The translations under genes were made by a program, and so were the position numbers. From the NCBI GenBank assembly GCA_938048185.1, contig CALIVT010000002.1:26034-90033 (forward strand): a stretch of 64,000 nucleotides of DNA. The letters run 5' to 3'. Positions 46,027 to 54,823 of the stretch are shown one piece after another; position 1 is the first letter of the stretch; each line of letters starts with the position of its first letter. Origin of the DNA: an uncultured Arenicella sp. Lineage in GTDB: Bacteria; Pseudomonadota; Gammaproteobacteria; Arenicellales; Arenicellaceae. The notes beneath the pieces are model-generated. The model made no database searches and was not told the DNA's origin. It saw only the letters and a program-made list of their open reading frames with translations.

Positions 46027-47271
46027 CTAGCTGTTTTTTAACACGGGCATCAGCTCGCCCTCAGCGGCCGCACTAAGACTGCTTGTCGCCGCCTGATCTT
46101 TCTTAGTTTCGGCCAAACCGACCATTCCCGCACGATACAGCTGTAAGGCTTTTGCAGTGTCATCTAAGGCCTCATACACGCTACCTAACAAGGAATACGC
46201 CTTAGGCAATTGACTCAGCTCAATGGCTTTTTGTAAATACTCTTTAGCTAAATCGAGATTTTTCTCGTAGATAGCGAACTGACCAGCGGCCAAATGCAGC
46301 TCGGCGTTTTCAGGCCGTGCCAGTAACCAGCCTTCTACAACGCGTCGTAGTTTGGCAGGCTTGCCTGTTTGTAAGCTTCCATACAGGTGTGCCAAGTGAT
46401 CACTCCACCCATTTTTTAAGGAGGTGCGAATTAACTTCTCAGCCGCATCATTACTGCCAACGCGTAGCAAGTGATCAGCATAGACCTCGACATTCTCAAT
46501 GCGTTGGCGCTGCTCACGTGGCAATGACTTCCAGACTTGCTCGAAATCTTGCGCACCCAACAAAGATGCTCTATAGCCTTGGTTTGCGATGTCACTTAAT
46601 ACCGCATCCGGCAGCGCAGATTGCTTGCGCGCGGTCGTCATTAGGCCGTTCGCTTTTTCCCACTGCCCAGTATGTTGATAGGTTTGTATTAACATAGCGG
46701 TAAACTGAGCGTTCTTACGACCGAGGTCAGCAATATCGTTCAATGTCGCTTCTGCTTGCTCATACTGACCAGCAGATTGGTGCAACTTAGCCTTAATAAG
46801 GCCAATCGCTAAACGCTCTTTAGGGGCCGCTTGGTACGCCATGTTTAGGTAGTCATCGCGCTGGGCCATACGCCCCTGTTCTTGCGCCGCTTGCGCTGCC
46901 GCCAGGAAGTTTACATACGGTATCCGGCTAGCATCAGACTTGGTGGTTAAGTGCTTTTCAGCAAGCCGCCAGTCGCCTTTTATCAGAGATAAATAGCCAG
47001 AACCCAACGCATCGGCCGCTTTTCTTTTGTTGCTATTAGAGCGCCACAACGAAAAAGACTTGGGCGCCTTCCATGCCGCGCCAAATAACCGTAATAAAAT
47101 ATAAAGCGCTAATACGGTAAGCAATAATATCAAGATGAAACCGAGCAGATTTAGCTCAACTACGTACGAGCCGGCGTAAATTTTAACGTAATTACCCGGT
47201 TGAATTTGACCAATGAAAAACGCCGCATAACCACACACCGCCGCCAACAAGATCAGTAGTATGTAACGCAT
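46027..47271 (-). CDS. hemY: HemY protein (heme-operon TPR membrane protein)
   Basis: 414 residues. Two N-terminal transmembrane helices (~3-22 and ~38-64) with the HemY_N pattern (GQIQPGNYVKIYAGSYVVELNL), then TPR repeats to ~400. This gammaproteobacterial HemY is unrelated to protoporphyrinogen oxidase of the same name; its exact role in heme synthesis is not settled. It starts two bases after hemX. Confidence 0.93.
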   Translation of the reverse strand: MRYILLILLAAVCGYAAFFIGQIQPGNYVKIYAGSYVVELNLLGFILILLLTVLALYILLRLFGAAWKAPKSFSLWRSNSNKRKAADALGSGYLSLIKGDWRLAEKHLTTKSDASRIPYVNFLAAAQAAQEQGRMAQRDDYLNMAYQAAPKERLAIGLIKAKLHQSAGQYEQAEATLNDIADLGRKNAQFTAMLIQTYQHTGQWEKANGLMTTARKQSALPDAVLSDIANQGYRASLLGAQDFEQVWKSLPREQRQRIENVEVYADHLLRVGSNDAAEKLIRTSLKNGWSDHLAHLYGSLQTGKPAKLRRVVEGWLLARPENAELHLAAGQFAIYEKNLDLAKEYLQKAIELSQLPKAYSLLGSVYEALDDTAKALQLYRAGMVGLAETKKDQAATSSLSAAAEGELMPVLKNS

Positions 47272-47273
47272 AA

Positions 47274-48458
47274 TTACTTACCACCCTTGACTGACTGCAG
47301 GGCTGCGTAGGAACCAGAAATATCAGGCAAAGTTGATGCCAAACGCTGCCCTTTTAATTGCTCGATTTGCGCTAACACATCGGTTACAGCGGTATCACGC
47401 GTATCGAAGTACTCACGCAACATGGTGGTCGCTGCACTCAAACTTTCTGTATAAACGGTCGCTCGTTGCTGCAATAAGCCGAGCTCGGCTTTGGCTAATT
47501 GCAACTGAATATTCTGATCGAGAAAGTAACGCTGCTCTGGCACTAATAGAGGTTTGGGGGCTTGATCAATGCGCTGCACTTCGACCAAATCAACAATGTC
47601 ACTCAGCACTTTCTTCGCGTTGGCGGCAAAGCCTTGGGGGTGTTCTTGTGCATCAATCACAAGCTCGCCGATAACCGGCGTATCGTTTTCGAGCTTTAAA
47701 CCCGGCACCCGGTTGGCAAGGTTTTTTAATTTGACGACTGTACTTTCGACATCCACCAGCTCAATTGACTCAAGCGACCCGATCTCTTCATTTATTTTGC
47801 GTCGCACCCCTGCATAACGAGGGTCTGCAAGCTCTTTCAATTGCTCGTCAGCCAGCTGTAAAGCTCTGATCGCTAAGCGCGAGTCACCTGAAAACAGGGC
47901 ACTATTATTCGCCAATTTCAGCAGTTGAGAAACTTCATCAAGCACCAGTTGGTTGACACCTGTTTGCAGCCCTTCGTTGATCTTCTTAACTGAGCCAAGC
48001 AATTGAGTTTGGCCTTCATTCAGGTCTCGAAATTTTGTATCCAAGCTGCTATTCGCCTTTAAGAAGCGGGTATCCAATTGCTCTTGGCTAACGGACTTAG
48101 TTTGCTCGGTTTGCAACCTTGTTACGGAGTCAGCGAGACGGGTAATTTGTCCGCCTATTTGCGCCACACCAACCGCTAGATCAGCATTATCCAACTTGCC
48201 TTGAATTTTACTAACATACCAATTGTAGCCAGAACCTCCGAGAGCAACTAAAGACAATAGAATTGCGAAAAGGCTTAAACCCTTGCCACCGCTTTTACTC
48301 GGTGCTGCTTGTATTTGAACTGCTGCTTGTTGCGCTCGCTCGCTCGTACTCTCTTGTACCACCTTAGCCTCCTTTGCCTTGGGCTTCATTTTTTTAGACG
48401 CGTTCGTCGAGCTGTTACCAGAGTCGTCTTCAGCATTAGTTTTAATTTGATCGGTCAT
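47274..48458 (-). CDS. hemX: HemX family protein
   Basis: 394 residues. An acidic/basic cytoplasmic N-terminus (1-~58), one transmembrane helix (~60-83), then a long helical periplasmic domain with coiled coil (~90-180) and the HemX domain. Often misnamed uroporphyrinogen-III methyltransferase; no SAM-binding motif is seen. It lies 158 bp after hemCD and 2 bp before hemY. Confidence 0.92.
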   Translation of the reverse strand: MTDQIKTNAEDDSGNSSTNASKKMKPKAKEAKVVQESTSERAQQAAVQIQAAPSKSGGKGLSLFAILLSLVALGGSGYNWYVSKIQGKLDNADLAVGVAQIGGQITRLADSVTRLQTEQTKSVSQEQLDTRFLKANSSLDTKFRDLNEGQTQLLGSVKKINEGLQTGVNQLVLDEVSQLLKLANNSALFSGDSRLAIRALQLADEQLKELADPRYAGVRRKINEEIGSLESIELVDVESTVVKLKNLANRVPGLKLENDTPVIGELVIDAQEHPQGFAANAKKVLSDIVDLVEVQRIDQAPKPLLVPEQRYFLDQNIQLQLAKAELGLLQQRATVYTESLSAATTMLREYFDTRDTAVTDVLAQIEQLKGQRLASTLPDISGSYAALQSVKGGK

Positions 48459-48616
48459 AATCTGTTTGCGTAATACGTTACGGCCGCAGGAACTGTGCTG
48501 TTAACGCTTGGCAAGCAAGGCATGAATCAGCGGATTAATCATGGGACCTATTTACTCTAAAAAGTGTACCACAGCGGGTGGCACAGAGGAGTTACGCACC
48601 GCAGATTTATCAATGA

Positions 48617-50317
48617 TTAACCTGAAAAAGCGATCATCATATGCTTGTTCGACGGCGAATCAGCAACCCGAATCTCACCTTTCCAACCAAGCTCCTCAGC
48701 GGCTTTCGCTATGTTGTCACTGCCCGCGACCAAAGTAGCCTTTTTTAGCGCGTCTTTACGAGCATCATGGGCATCGCAAATCTCCATTAGGTTAGCCAAA
48801 GAATTAGAGCTGTGCGCAAATACGCCGGTTATAGGAATACCGCTTTTAATGATGTCGTCGAGCTGCTCGGCACTGCCGCTTGGCACCGACTGGGTATAAC
48901 AATAGGCCTCATCCACCAACGCACCGCGATTGCGCATTTCTTCAGCAGGCCAGTCAAGCCCTGCGTCGCCGCGCACAATGAGTATCGAGCGTTCGGTAAG
49001 ATCACTTAATTGTTTGACTTTTAATAAAGCTTTAGCGCCTGTACCTGGGCTAGGAAACAACGCATCAACACCGTAGCGGTATAGCTGCTTCGCCGTTTCC
49101 GCCCCCATTGCCATCACCCGTATATTATCAGGAATACCACCTTGCTCTTCGATCATGGCCATGCCGACCTCAACCGCATTACGCGAGACAAACACGATAT
49201 CGGTATAATCGCTTAGACGGCCAAACACAGTTAGAAAATCAGGGTCGTAGTTTGGTTCAATATTTATCGTGGGAAAGTGCACCGCTTGATAGTCTAAGCG
49301 CTGCAAAATTGCCGACATATTACCTAAATATCGCTGCTGCCGCGTTAGCAACACCATCGGCTTGCCGGGTGCTTTGTGCATCGGCACATTGCTGTAGATA
49401 GACGCTAATATCTCGCCCGCACCTTGCTTTAATAAATCATCCGCCAGCTTTTCACCTAGCTCTTTAGCGCTGGCACTGGAAACCTTGTCACTGGTTGCTT
49501 CAGCAGCCAACACGAGCGAGCCATCAGGCTCGCCGACAGCGCCGCGCATGCGAATACGGCCATTGTCGATTTCGGCATACCCTGCGATGGGAACTTGGCA
49601 ACCGCCTTCAAGACTCGCGTTCATTGAGCGTTCAGCAGCCAGCACTAAGGCGCTCTCTGCGCTGTGTAGTGGCGCGATCAGCTCACGAGTTCGCTCATCA
49701 TTGTCGCGGCACTCTATTCCTACAATGCCTTGGCCCACCGCTGGCAAACACAACTCTGGAGAAATAAATTGTTTAATTCGATCAACCAAGCCTAGACGAA
49801 TCAGGCCTGCCGCAGCCAGGATAATGGCATCGTATTCGCCACTATCCAACTTGCTGAGACGCGTATTTACGTTGCCACGCAACTCTAAGAACTCAAGTTT
49901 AGGGAAGGCGTTTTTCAATTGTGCCACACGCCTTAGGCTAGAAGTGCCTACACGGGCGCCCTGGGGTAGGGCGTACAGGTTTTGATAATCAGTTGAGACA
50001 AACGCATCGCGCGCATCTTCTCGCGGACAAACCACGGGAATACCTAAACCTGCGGGAAAATCGACCGGCACATCCTTCATCGAGTGCACCGCAATATCAG
50101 TCTCGTTATTAAGTAACGAGACTTCCAACTCTTTTAGAAACAACCCTTTACCGCCTGCGGCCACCAAACTGCGATCAAGTAACTGATCACCACGTGTGGT
50201 CATAGAGACGATTTCAACCCGTATTTCTTGGTGTGCTGCTTCTAATTGATTTTTTACAAAGTTCGCTTGCCACAATGCCAACGGGCTATTGCGCGTCGCG
50301 ATGCGAATTAAATTCAT
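48617..50317 (-). CDS. hemCD: hydroxymethylbilane synthase - uroporphyrinogen-III synthase fusion
   Basis: 566 residues, one frame. Residues 1-~310 are Hem[53 protein letters not shown] and the dipyrromethane-cofactor cysteine in [13 protein letters not shown]. Residues ~318-566 are Hem[84 protein letters not shown]. The enzymes act in series on an unstable intermediate, hydroxymethylbilane. They are normally separate genes; I see no stop or frameshift between them. It heads the hemCD-hemX-hemY-mutM operon. Confidence 0.95.
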   Translation of the reverse strand: MNLIRIATRNSPLALWQANFVKNQLEAAHQEIRVEIVSMTTRGDQLLDRSLVAAGGKGLFLKELEVSLLNNETDIAVHSMKDVPVDFPAGLGIPVVCPREDARDAFVSTDYQNLYALPQGARVGTSSLRRVAQLKNAFPKLEFLELRGNVNTRLSKLDSGEYDAIILAAAGLIRLGLVDRIKQFISPELCLPAVGQGIVGIECRDNDERTRELIAPLHSAESALVLAAERSMNASLEGGCQVPIAGYAEIDNGRIRMRGAVGEPDGSLVLAAEATSDKVSSASAKELGEKLADDLLKQGAGEILASIYSNVPMHKAPGKPMVLLTRQQRYLGNMSAILQRLDYQAVHFPTINIEPNYDPDFLTVFGRLSDYTDIVFVSRNAVEVGMAMIEEQGGIPDNIRVMAMGAETAKQLYRYGVDALFPSPGTGAKALLKVKQLSDLTERSILIVRGDAGLDWPAEEMRNRGALVDEAYCYTQSVPSGSAEQLDDIIKSGIPITGVFAHSSNSLANLMEICDAHDARKDALKKATLVAGSDNIAKAAEELGWKGEIRVADSPSNKHMMIAFSG

Positions 50318-50523
50318 CTATTAGTATGCGTTAACGTTTTCTTTTTCCAACCCAATTTGAAATTAGACTGTAACATAAGGTCTTGTTGCTAGTGTATTTT
50401 TTACAGCCATATCAGGCCGATTAAGGAGTATATCTCTGTCATTATGTCGCGCGAACAGCAGCGCACACGCTATACTCCGCTGCTCATATAAAACGTGTAT
50501 TAACTCACCCAAAAGAACAAGTA

Positions 50524-51909
50524 ATGGCAAGCAGCAAAAAACCGTGGGGCGGACGCTTTACCGAACCGACCAATGAACTGGTAGAAGCCTTCACCGAATC
50601 AATTAGTTTTGACGCACGGCTGTACAAGCAAGATATTCAGGGCTCGATTGCGCACAGCAAAATGTTGGCGAGCATCGATGTAATTTCTGAATCGGAAGCG
50701 CAGCAAATTGAAAACGGCTTGTTGGCCATCGCCGAGCAAATCGAAGCGGGTGATTTCGAGTGGTCAACCCAGCTAGAAGACGTGCACATGAACATTGAAG
50801 CGCGCCTCACCGACGCCATTGGAGAAGCGGGTAAAAAATTACATACCGGCCGGTCTCGCAACGATCAAGTCGCAACCGACATTCGACTTTATATGCGCGA
50901 AGCGGCTGATGATGTAGTCGCTCTAATACACACATTGCAACGCAATTTGCTGGCGGCGGCTGACAACGAAATCGACACCATCTTGCCCGGCTTTACCCAC
51001 TTACAAGTTGCGCAGCCGATCAGCTTGGCACACCACCTACTGGCATGGAACGAGATGCTTGAGCGCGATGTCGAGCGCCTGCAAGACTGTCGTAGACGTA
51101 TCAACGTGATGCCGCTAGGTTCGGCTGCACTGGCGGGCACCAGTTTTGCATTAGACCGAGATTTAACCTGTGAGTTGCTGGCATTTGACCGACCTAGTCG
51201 AAACTCTTTGGACGCAGTGTCCGACCGTGACTTTCTAATTGAGTTCGCGGCAGCAGCAAGCCTAATCATGATGCACCTATCACGCATGTGCGAGGAGATC
51301 ATTTTGTGGGCCTCGGAGAGTTATAAATTTGTTGATATCGGCGACGCTTTTTGTACTGGCTCGAGCATAATGCCGCAAAAGAAAAACCCCGATATCGCAG
51401 AAATCGTACGCGGCAAGAGCGGGCGTGTGATTGGTAATCTACAAGCGCTATTGGTGTTGATGAAGTCGCAACCATTGGCCTATAACCGCGACAATCAAGA
51501 AGATAAAGAGCCCATTTTTGACACCGTTGACACGGTAGCTCGTTCACTGCAGGTGTTCGCGGCGATGATTCCGAGCATCCGCTTTAATAGCGAAACAATG
51601 TATCAAGCCGCATTAAAGGGCTATGCAACGGCAACCGATCTGGCCGAATACTTAGTGCGCTTGCAAGTGCCGTTTAGAGACGCCCACGAAATTGTTGGCA
51701 GCGCGGTGCACTATGCTATCGAGCAAGGTAAGCCCTTGTCCGACTTGAGCCTTAGCGAACTGCAATCGTTTGGTGCTATGATTCAGGACGATGTTTACGA
51801 CGTGCTGACCCTTGAAGGCTCGGTTAATGCTCGCTCGCATTTTGGCGGTACTGCGCCAGCGAGAGTTCGCGAAGCACTTGCCGCCGCGAAGCAGCGACTG
51901 AGCTCTTAA
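50524..51909 (+). CDS. argH: argininosuccinate lyase
   Basis: 461 residues. Last step of arginine synthesis. Start [57 protein letters not shown], and the fumarase/lyase signature [12 protein letters not shown]. It diverges from hemCD across ~206 bp; a TATACT at 50471-50476 could be its -10 but has no clear -35. First of five same-strand genes. Confidence 0.97.
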   Translation: MASSKKPWGGRFTEPTNELVEAFTESISFDARLYKQDIQGSIAHSKMLASIDVISESEAQQIENGLLAIAEQIEAGDFEWSTQLEDVHMNIEARLTDAIGEAGKKLHTGRSRNDQVATDIRLYMREAADDVVALIHTLQRNLLAAADNEIDTILPGFTHLQVAQPISLAHHLLAWNEMLERDVERLQDCRRRINVMPLGSAALAGTSFALDRDLTCELLAFDRPSRNSLDAVSDRDFLIEFAAAASLIMMHLSRMCEEIILWASESYKFVDIGDAFCTGSSIMPQKKNPDIAEIVRGKSGRVIGNLQALLVLMKSQPLAYNRDNQEDKEPIFDTVDTVARSLQVFAAMIPSIRFNSETMYQAALKGYATATDLAEYLVRLQVPFRDAHEIVGSAVHYAIEQGKPLSDLSLSELQSFGAMIQDDVYDVLTLEGSVNARSHFGGTAPARVREALAAAKQRLSS

Positions 51910-51938
51910 CTTTTTATTTCCAATTTCAGAAAAATACC

Positions 51939-52151
51939 ATGAAAAATTTATCGACCCTGCTCCTCATTATTGTCAGCGTAATAGGTTTAAGCAGCTGCGG
52001 CCAAAAAGGCCCTCTAATTCTAGAAGAAGTGCCCGTTGACCAAACACAACCGCCGCTAGAAAATTCTCTTGACGTCATTCCGGTTGAAACGGACGGCGCA
52101 AACGAAGACGATGCTGACGACAGCGCGGATGAACCCGACAGCGCTGAGTAA
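51939..52151 (+). CDS. lptM: LPS translocon maturation chaperone LptM (YifL-like lipoprotein)
   Basis: 70 residues. Lipoprotein signal with lipobox LSSC followed by the family motif CGQKGPL, then an acidic tail. LptM (formerly YifL) assists assembly of the LptDE outer-membrane lipopolysaccharide translocon. Its place directly before lysA is the usual one. It lies 29 bp after argH. Confidence 0.9.
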   Translation: MKNLSTLLLIIVSVIGLSSCGQKGPLILEEVPVDQTQPPLENSLDVIPVETDGANEDDADDSADEPDSAE

Positions 52152-52206
52152 TACACCGCCAGCTAATTTGGCTCTATCAGCAAGCCGAGTCTCGGCCATA
52201 AGTACT

Positions 52207-53460
52207 ATGTCTTTTTTTAATTATTCCGACGGCGAATTACACGCCGAGAACGTCAGCTTGTCGTCCGTTGCACGGGACTATGGCACACCTTGCTATGTTT
52301 ACTCCCGTGCCGCATTCGAGAAACAGTGGCGCGATTTAGATACGGCGTTCGGCGATCACCCACACACTATTTGCTATGCGGTGAAAGCCAATAGCAACAT
52401 AGCTATTCTGAATTTACTCGCCCGCTTAGGCTCCGGTTTCGATATTGTATCCGAAGGTGAGCTACGACGCGTATTAAAAGCCGGTGGTGACCCAGGCAAA
52501 GTCGTGTTTTCCGGCGTCGCCAAATCTGAAAAGGAATTGGCTTTCGCAATCCAGAATAAGGTGCGAAGCATCAACATTGAATCGGTCGCAGAGCTCGAAC
52601 GCGTTCAAAAAGTTGCTGCGTCGCTGAACGCTACTGCCTCTATCGCGTTTCGAGTCAATCCAAATGTAGACCCAGAAACACACCCATACATATCCACCGG
52701 GATGGACAAAGCGAAGTTCGGCGTAACGATGGAGGCCGCCTACGATGCTTATCAACGCGCCAACGACTTAGCTAATATTGACGTGCACGGTATCGCCTGC
52801 CATATCGGCTCGCAAATCACTAAAACCAGCCCGTTCACTGACGCGCTCGAAATCGTGCTAAATATGGTGAAACGTCTTAGCGAAAAAGGCATTCATATCA
52901 AGCAGCTCGACTTAGGCGGCGGACTTGGCATTGACTATCAAGGTGAAACGCCGCCTAGCGCTGAGGCGTATGTACAAAGCATGATCTCAGGCATCAAGGC
53001 GCATGGCATTGACTTGCCCATCGCAATCGAACCCGGCCGCTATATTGCTGGCAACTCTGGCGTGTTGTTAACACAAGTCGAGTTCTTGAAGCATAACGCC
53101 AGTAAAAATTTCGCGATTGTCGATGCCGGGATGAACGATCTCTTGCGGCCATCACTGTATCAGGCTTTTCATACCATCAAACCAGTCGCCGAAGAATCAC
53201 AAGCCGCGACACAGGTATTTGATGTGGTAGGCCCGGTCTGCGAGTCCGCTGACGTGTTAGGCTATGACCGTGAATTATCGGTGCAAGCCGGTGACCTGCT
53301 GGCGGTTTGCTCCGCGGGCGCATACGGATTTGTAATGGCCAACAACTACAATACGCGCCCAAAACCGCCTGAAATTTTGATCGATGGCGAGCAAGCCCAC
53401 CTGATTAGAGATCGAGAAACTTACGACCAACTACTTGCAGGCGAGCGCTTACTGCCTTAG
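52207..53460 (+). CDS. lysA: diaminopimelate decarboxylase
   Basis: 417 residues from the ATG at 52207; a longer frame from 52069 overlaps lptM and is rejected. PLP-dependent last step of lysine synthesis. PLP lysine in CYAVKANSN, HIGSQIT, LDLGGGLGIDY, EPGRYIAGN, CESADVLG and AGAYGFVMANNYN are all present. No ribosome-binding site is obvious. dapF is elsewhere in the window (28387-29220). Confidence 0.96.
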   Translation: MSFFNYSDGELHAENVSLSSVARDYGTPCYVYSRAAFEKQWRDLDTAFGDHPHTICYAVKANSNIAILNLLARLGSGFDIVSEGELRRVLKAGGDPGKVVFSGVAKSEKELAFAIQNKVRSINIESVAELERVQKVAASLNATASIAFRVNPNVDPETHPYISTGMDKAKFGVTMEAAYDAYQRANDLANIDVHGIACHIGSQITKTSPFTDALEIVLNMVKRLSEKGIHIKQLDLGGGLGIDYQGETPPSAEAYVQSMISGIKAHGIDLPIAIEPGRYIAGNSGVLLTQVEFLKHNASKNFAIVDAGMNDLLRPSLYQAFHTIKPVAEESQAATQVFDVVGPVCESADVLGYDRELSVQAGDLLAVCSAGAYGFVMANNYNTRPKPPEILIDGEQAHLIRDRETYDQLLAGERLLP

Positions 53461-53500
53461 TCTTGTCATCAAATCACTAGAAATAAGTTATTGATATTGC

Positions 53501-53980
53501 ATGAAACTTACTCGCAAACATCTACTTGCAGCCGCACTCGTATTCGCTATTGCCAGCACCAACGCTAACGCTGGCAAGCTGTATAAATGGGTCGATAAAA
53601 ATGGCGTGGTGTCATATCAGGATCAGCCGCCGCCAAAAAACGCCAAGATATTGAGTGAAAAGACGGTTAAATCAGGTTCTGACTCAGGCGCCAGCGCGCA
53701 AGCAACAGGCTTGCCAAAAGTACGTATTTACACGGTAGAAGATTGCGCTACGTGCGAGCACTTCGTGACTATGATGAGAAAAGCGAACGTGCCGCATATA
53801 GAATTACCGCTGGAGAGTGATCGCGACGCTCAACGAAAAATATTAGCTAAGACCGATAGCTTGAGCGCGCCCGCGATTTTTATAGGCGACGAGATTATTC
53901 AAACTAATAGCGGCGCGACGCTCAGAAAAGCATTAACGACCGCGGGCTATAAAGTCGAAGAAGAAGACGACGCCAGCTAG
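53501..53980 (+). CDS. secreted DUF4124 - glutaredoxin-like protein
   Basis: 159 residues. Signal peptide (1-~24, cleavage near ANAG), a DUF4124 module (KLYKWVDKNGVVSYQDQPPP), then a glutaredoxin fold (~70-150) with active-site DCATCEHF, a CxxC, and SAPAIFIGD. A periplasmic thiol-disulfide role is likely; a glutathione role outside the cytoplasm is uncertain. It lies between lysA and xthA. Confidence 0.82.
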   Translation: MKLTRKHLLAAALVFAIASTNANAGKLYKWVDKNGVVSYQDQPPPKNAKILSEKTVKSGSDSGASAQATGLPKVRIYTVEDCATCEHFVTMMRKANVPHIELPLESDRDAQRKILAKTDSLSAPAIFIGDEIIQTNSGATLRKALTTAGYKVEEEDDAS

Positions 53981-54043
53981 TACGCGCTGGGTAAGGCCTC
54001 TGAGCTCGACCTTGCAAGCAACACCGACACGATACCCTCTTAA

Positions 54044-54823
54044 ATGAAAATTGCATCATGGAATGTTAATTCTCTGCGCGTGCGCGTAGAACACGTAAGC
54101 GACTGGTTACAAGCCAACTCGCCTGACCTATTGTGTTTGCAAGAACTCAAAATGGTCGATGAAGACTTTCCAATTGACGTGTTTTCAGAGCTCGGGTACC
54201 ACAGCCAGTTTACCGGACAAAAAACCTATAACGGCGTTGCGATTCTAAGCAAAGAACCGCTGACAAATGTGGTGATAGACATGCCCGACTTTGATGACCC
54301 AATGCGGCGCTACATCGCGGCAGATTGCCCGCTTGCTAACGGTGAGACCTTGAGAATCGTCAACGTCTACGTGCCTAACGGGCAAGCCTTAGATTCGGAC
54401 AAATTCCAGTACAAACGCGCTTGGTTTGCGAAACTTCAAGCAGCGATGAAGAACTCTTTAAGCGCCAACCCCAACACAGTTCTGGTTGGTGATTTTAATA
54501 TTACCCCCAGCAACTTAGACGTGCATGACCCAAAACGTTGGGAAGGAAAAATTCATTGCAGCGATATTGAGCGATTGATGCTCCAGAAGCTAATGTCTGA
54601 AGGCCTGTACGACACGTATCGACATTTCAATGCCGATGGCGATCAATTTTCATGGTGGGACTATCGCGGCGCGGGTTATCGTGCCAACGAAGGCTTGCGT
54701 ATCGACCTAGTGCTGAGTTCATCAGCAATGCTAAATAAAGCCATTGCCAGCAGCATCGATGAAAGCCCGCGAAAACTCGAGCGGCCGTCTGACCACACAC
54801 CGGTGATCGCGGAATATAACTAA
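54044..54823 (+). CDS. xthA: exodeoxyribonuclease III / AP endonuclease
   Basis: 259 residues. Magnesium-dependent AP endonuclease and 3'-5' exonuclease. Motifs: SWNVNSLRVRVEHVSDWL, CLQELKM (metal Glu), YVPNGQ, VGDFNITPSNLDVHDP, and SDHTPVIAEY with the catalytic Asp-His. Its last four bases overlap the convergent nasA stop. Confidence 0.94.
   Translation: MKIASWNVNSLRVRVEHVSDWLQANSPDLLCLQELKMVDEDFPIDVFSELGYHSQFTGQKTYNGVAILSKEPLTNVVIDMPDFDDPMRRYIAADCPLANGETLRIVNVYVPNGQALDSDKFQYKRAWFAKLQAAMKNSLSANPNTVLVGDFNITPSNLDVHDPKRWEGKIHCSDIERLMLQKLMSEGLYDTYRHFNADGDQFSWWDYRGAGYRANEGLRIDLVLSSSAMLNKAIASSIDESPRKLERPSDHTPVIAEYN

Noticed and set aside
50471..50476. TATACT as a complete argH promoter
   Set aside because: It is a good -10, but no -35 hexamer is at 16-18 bp, so I did not list it as a promoter feature.
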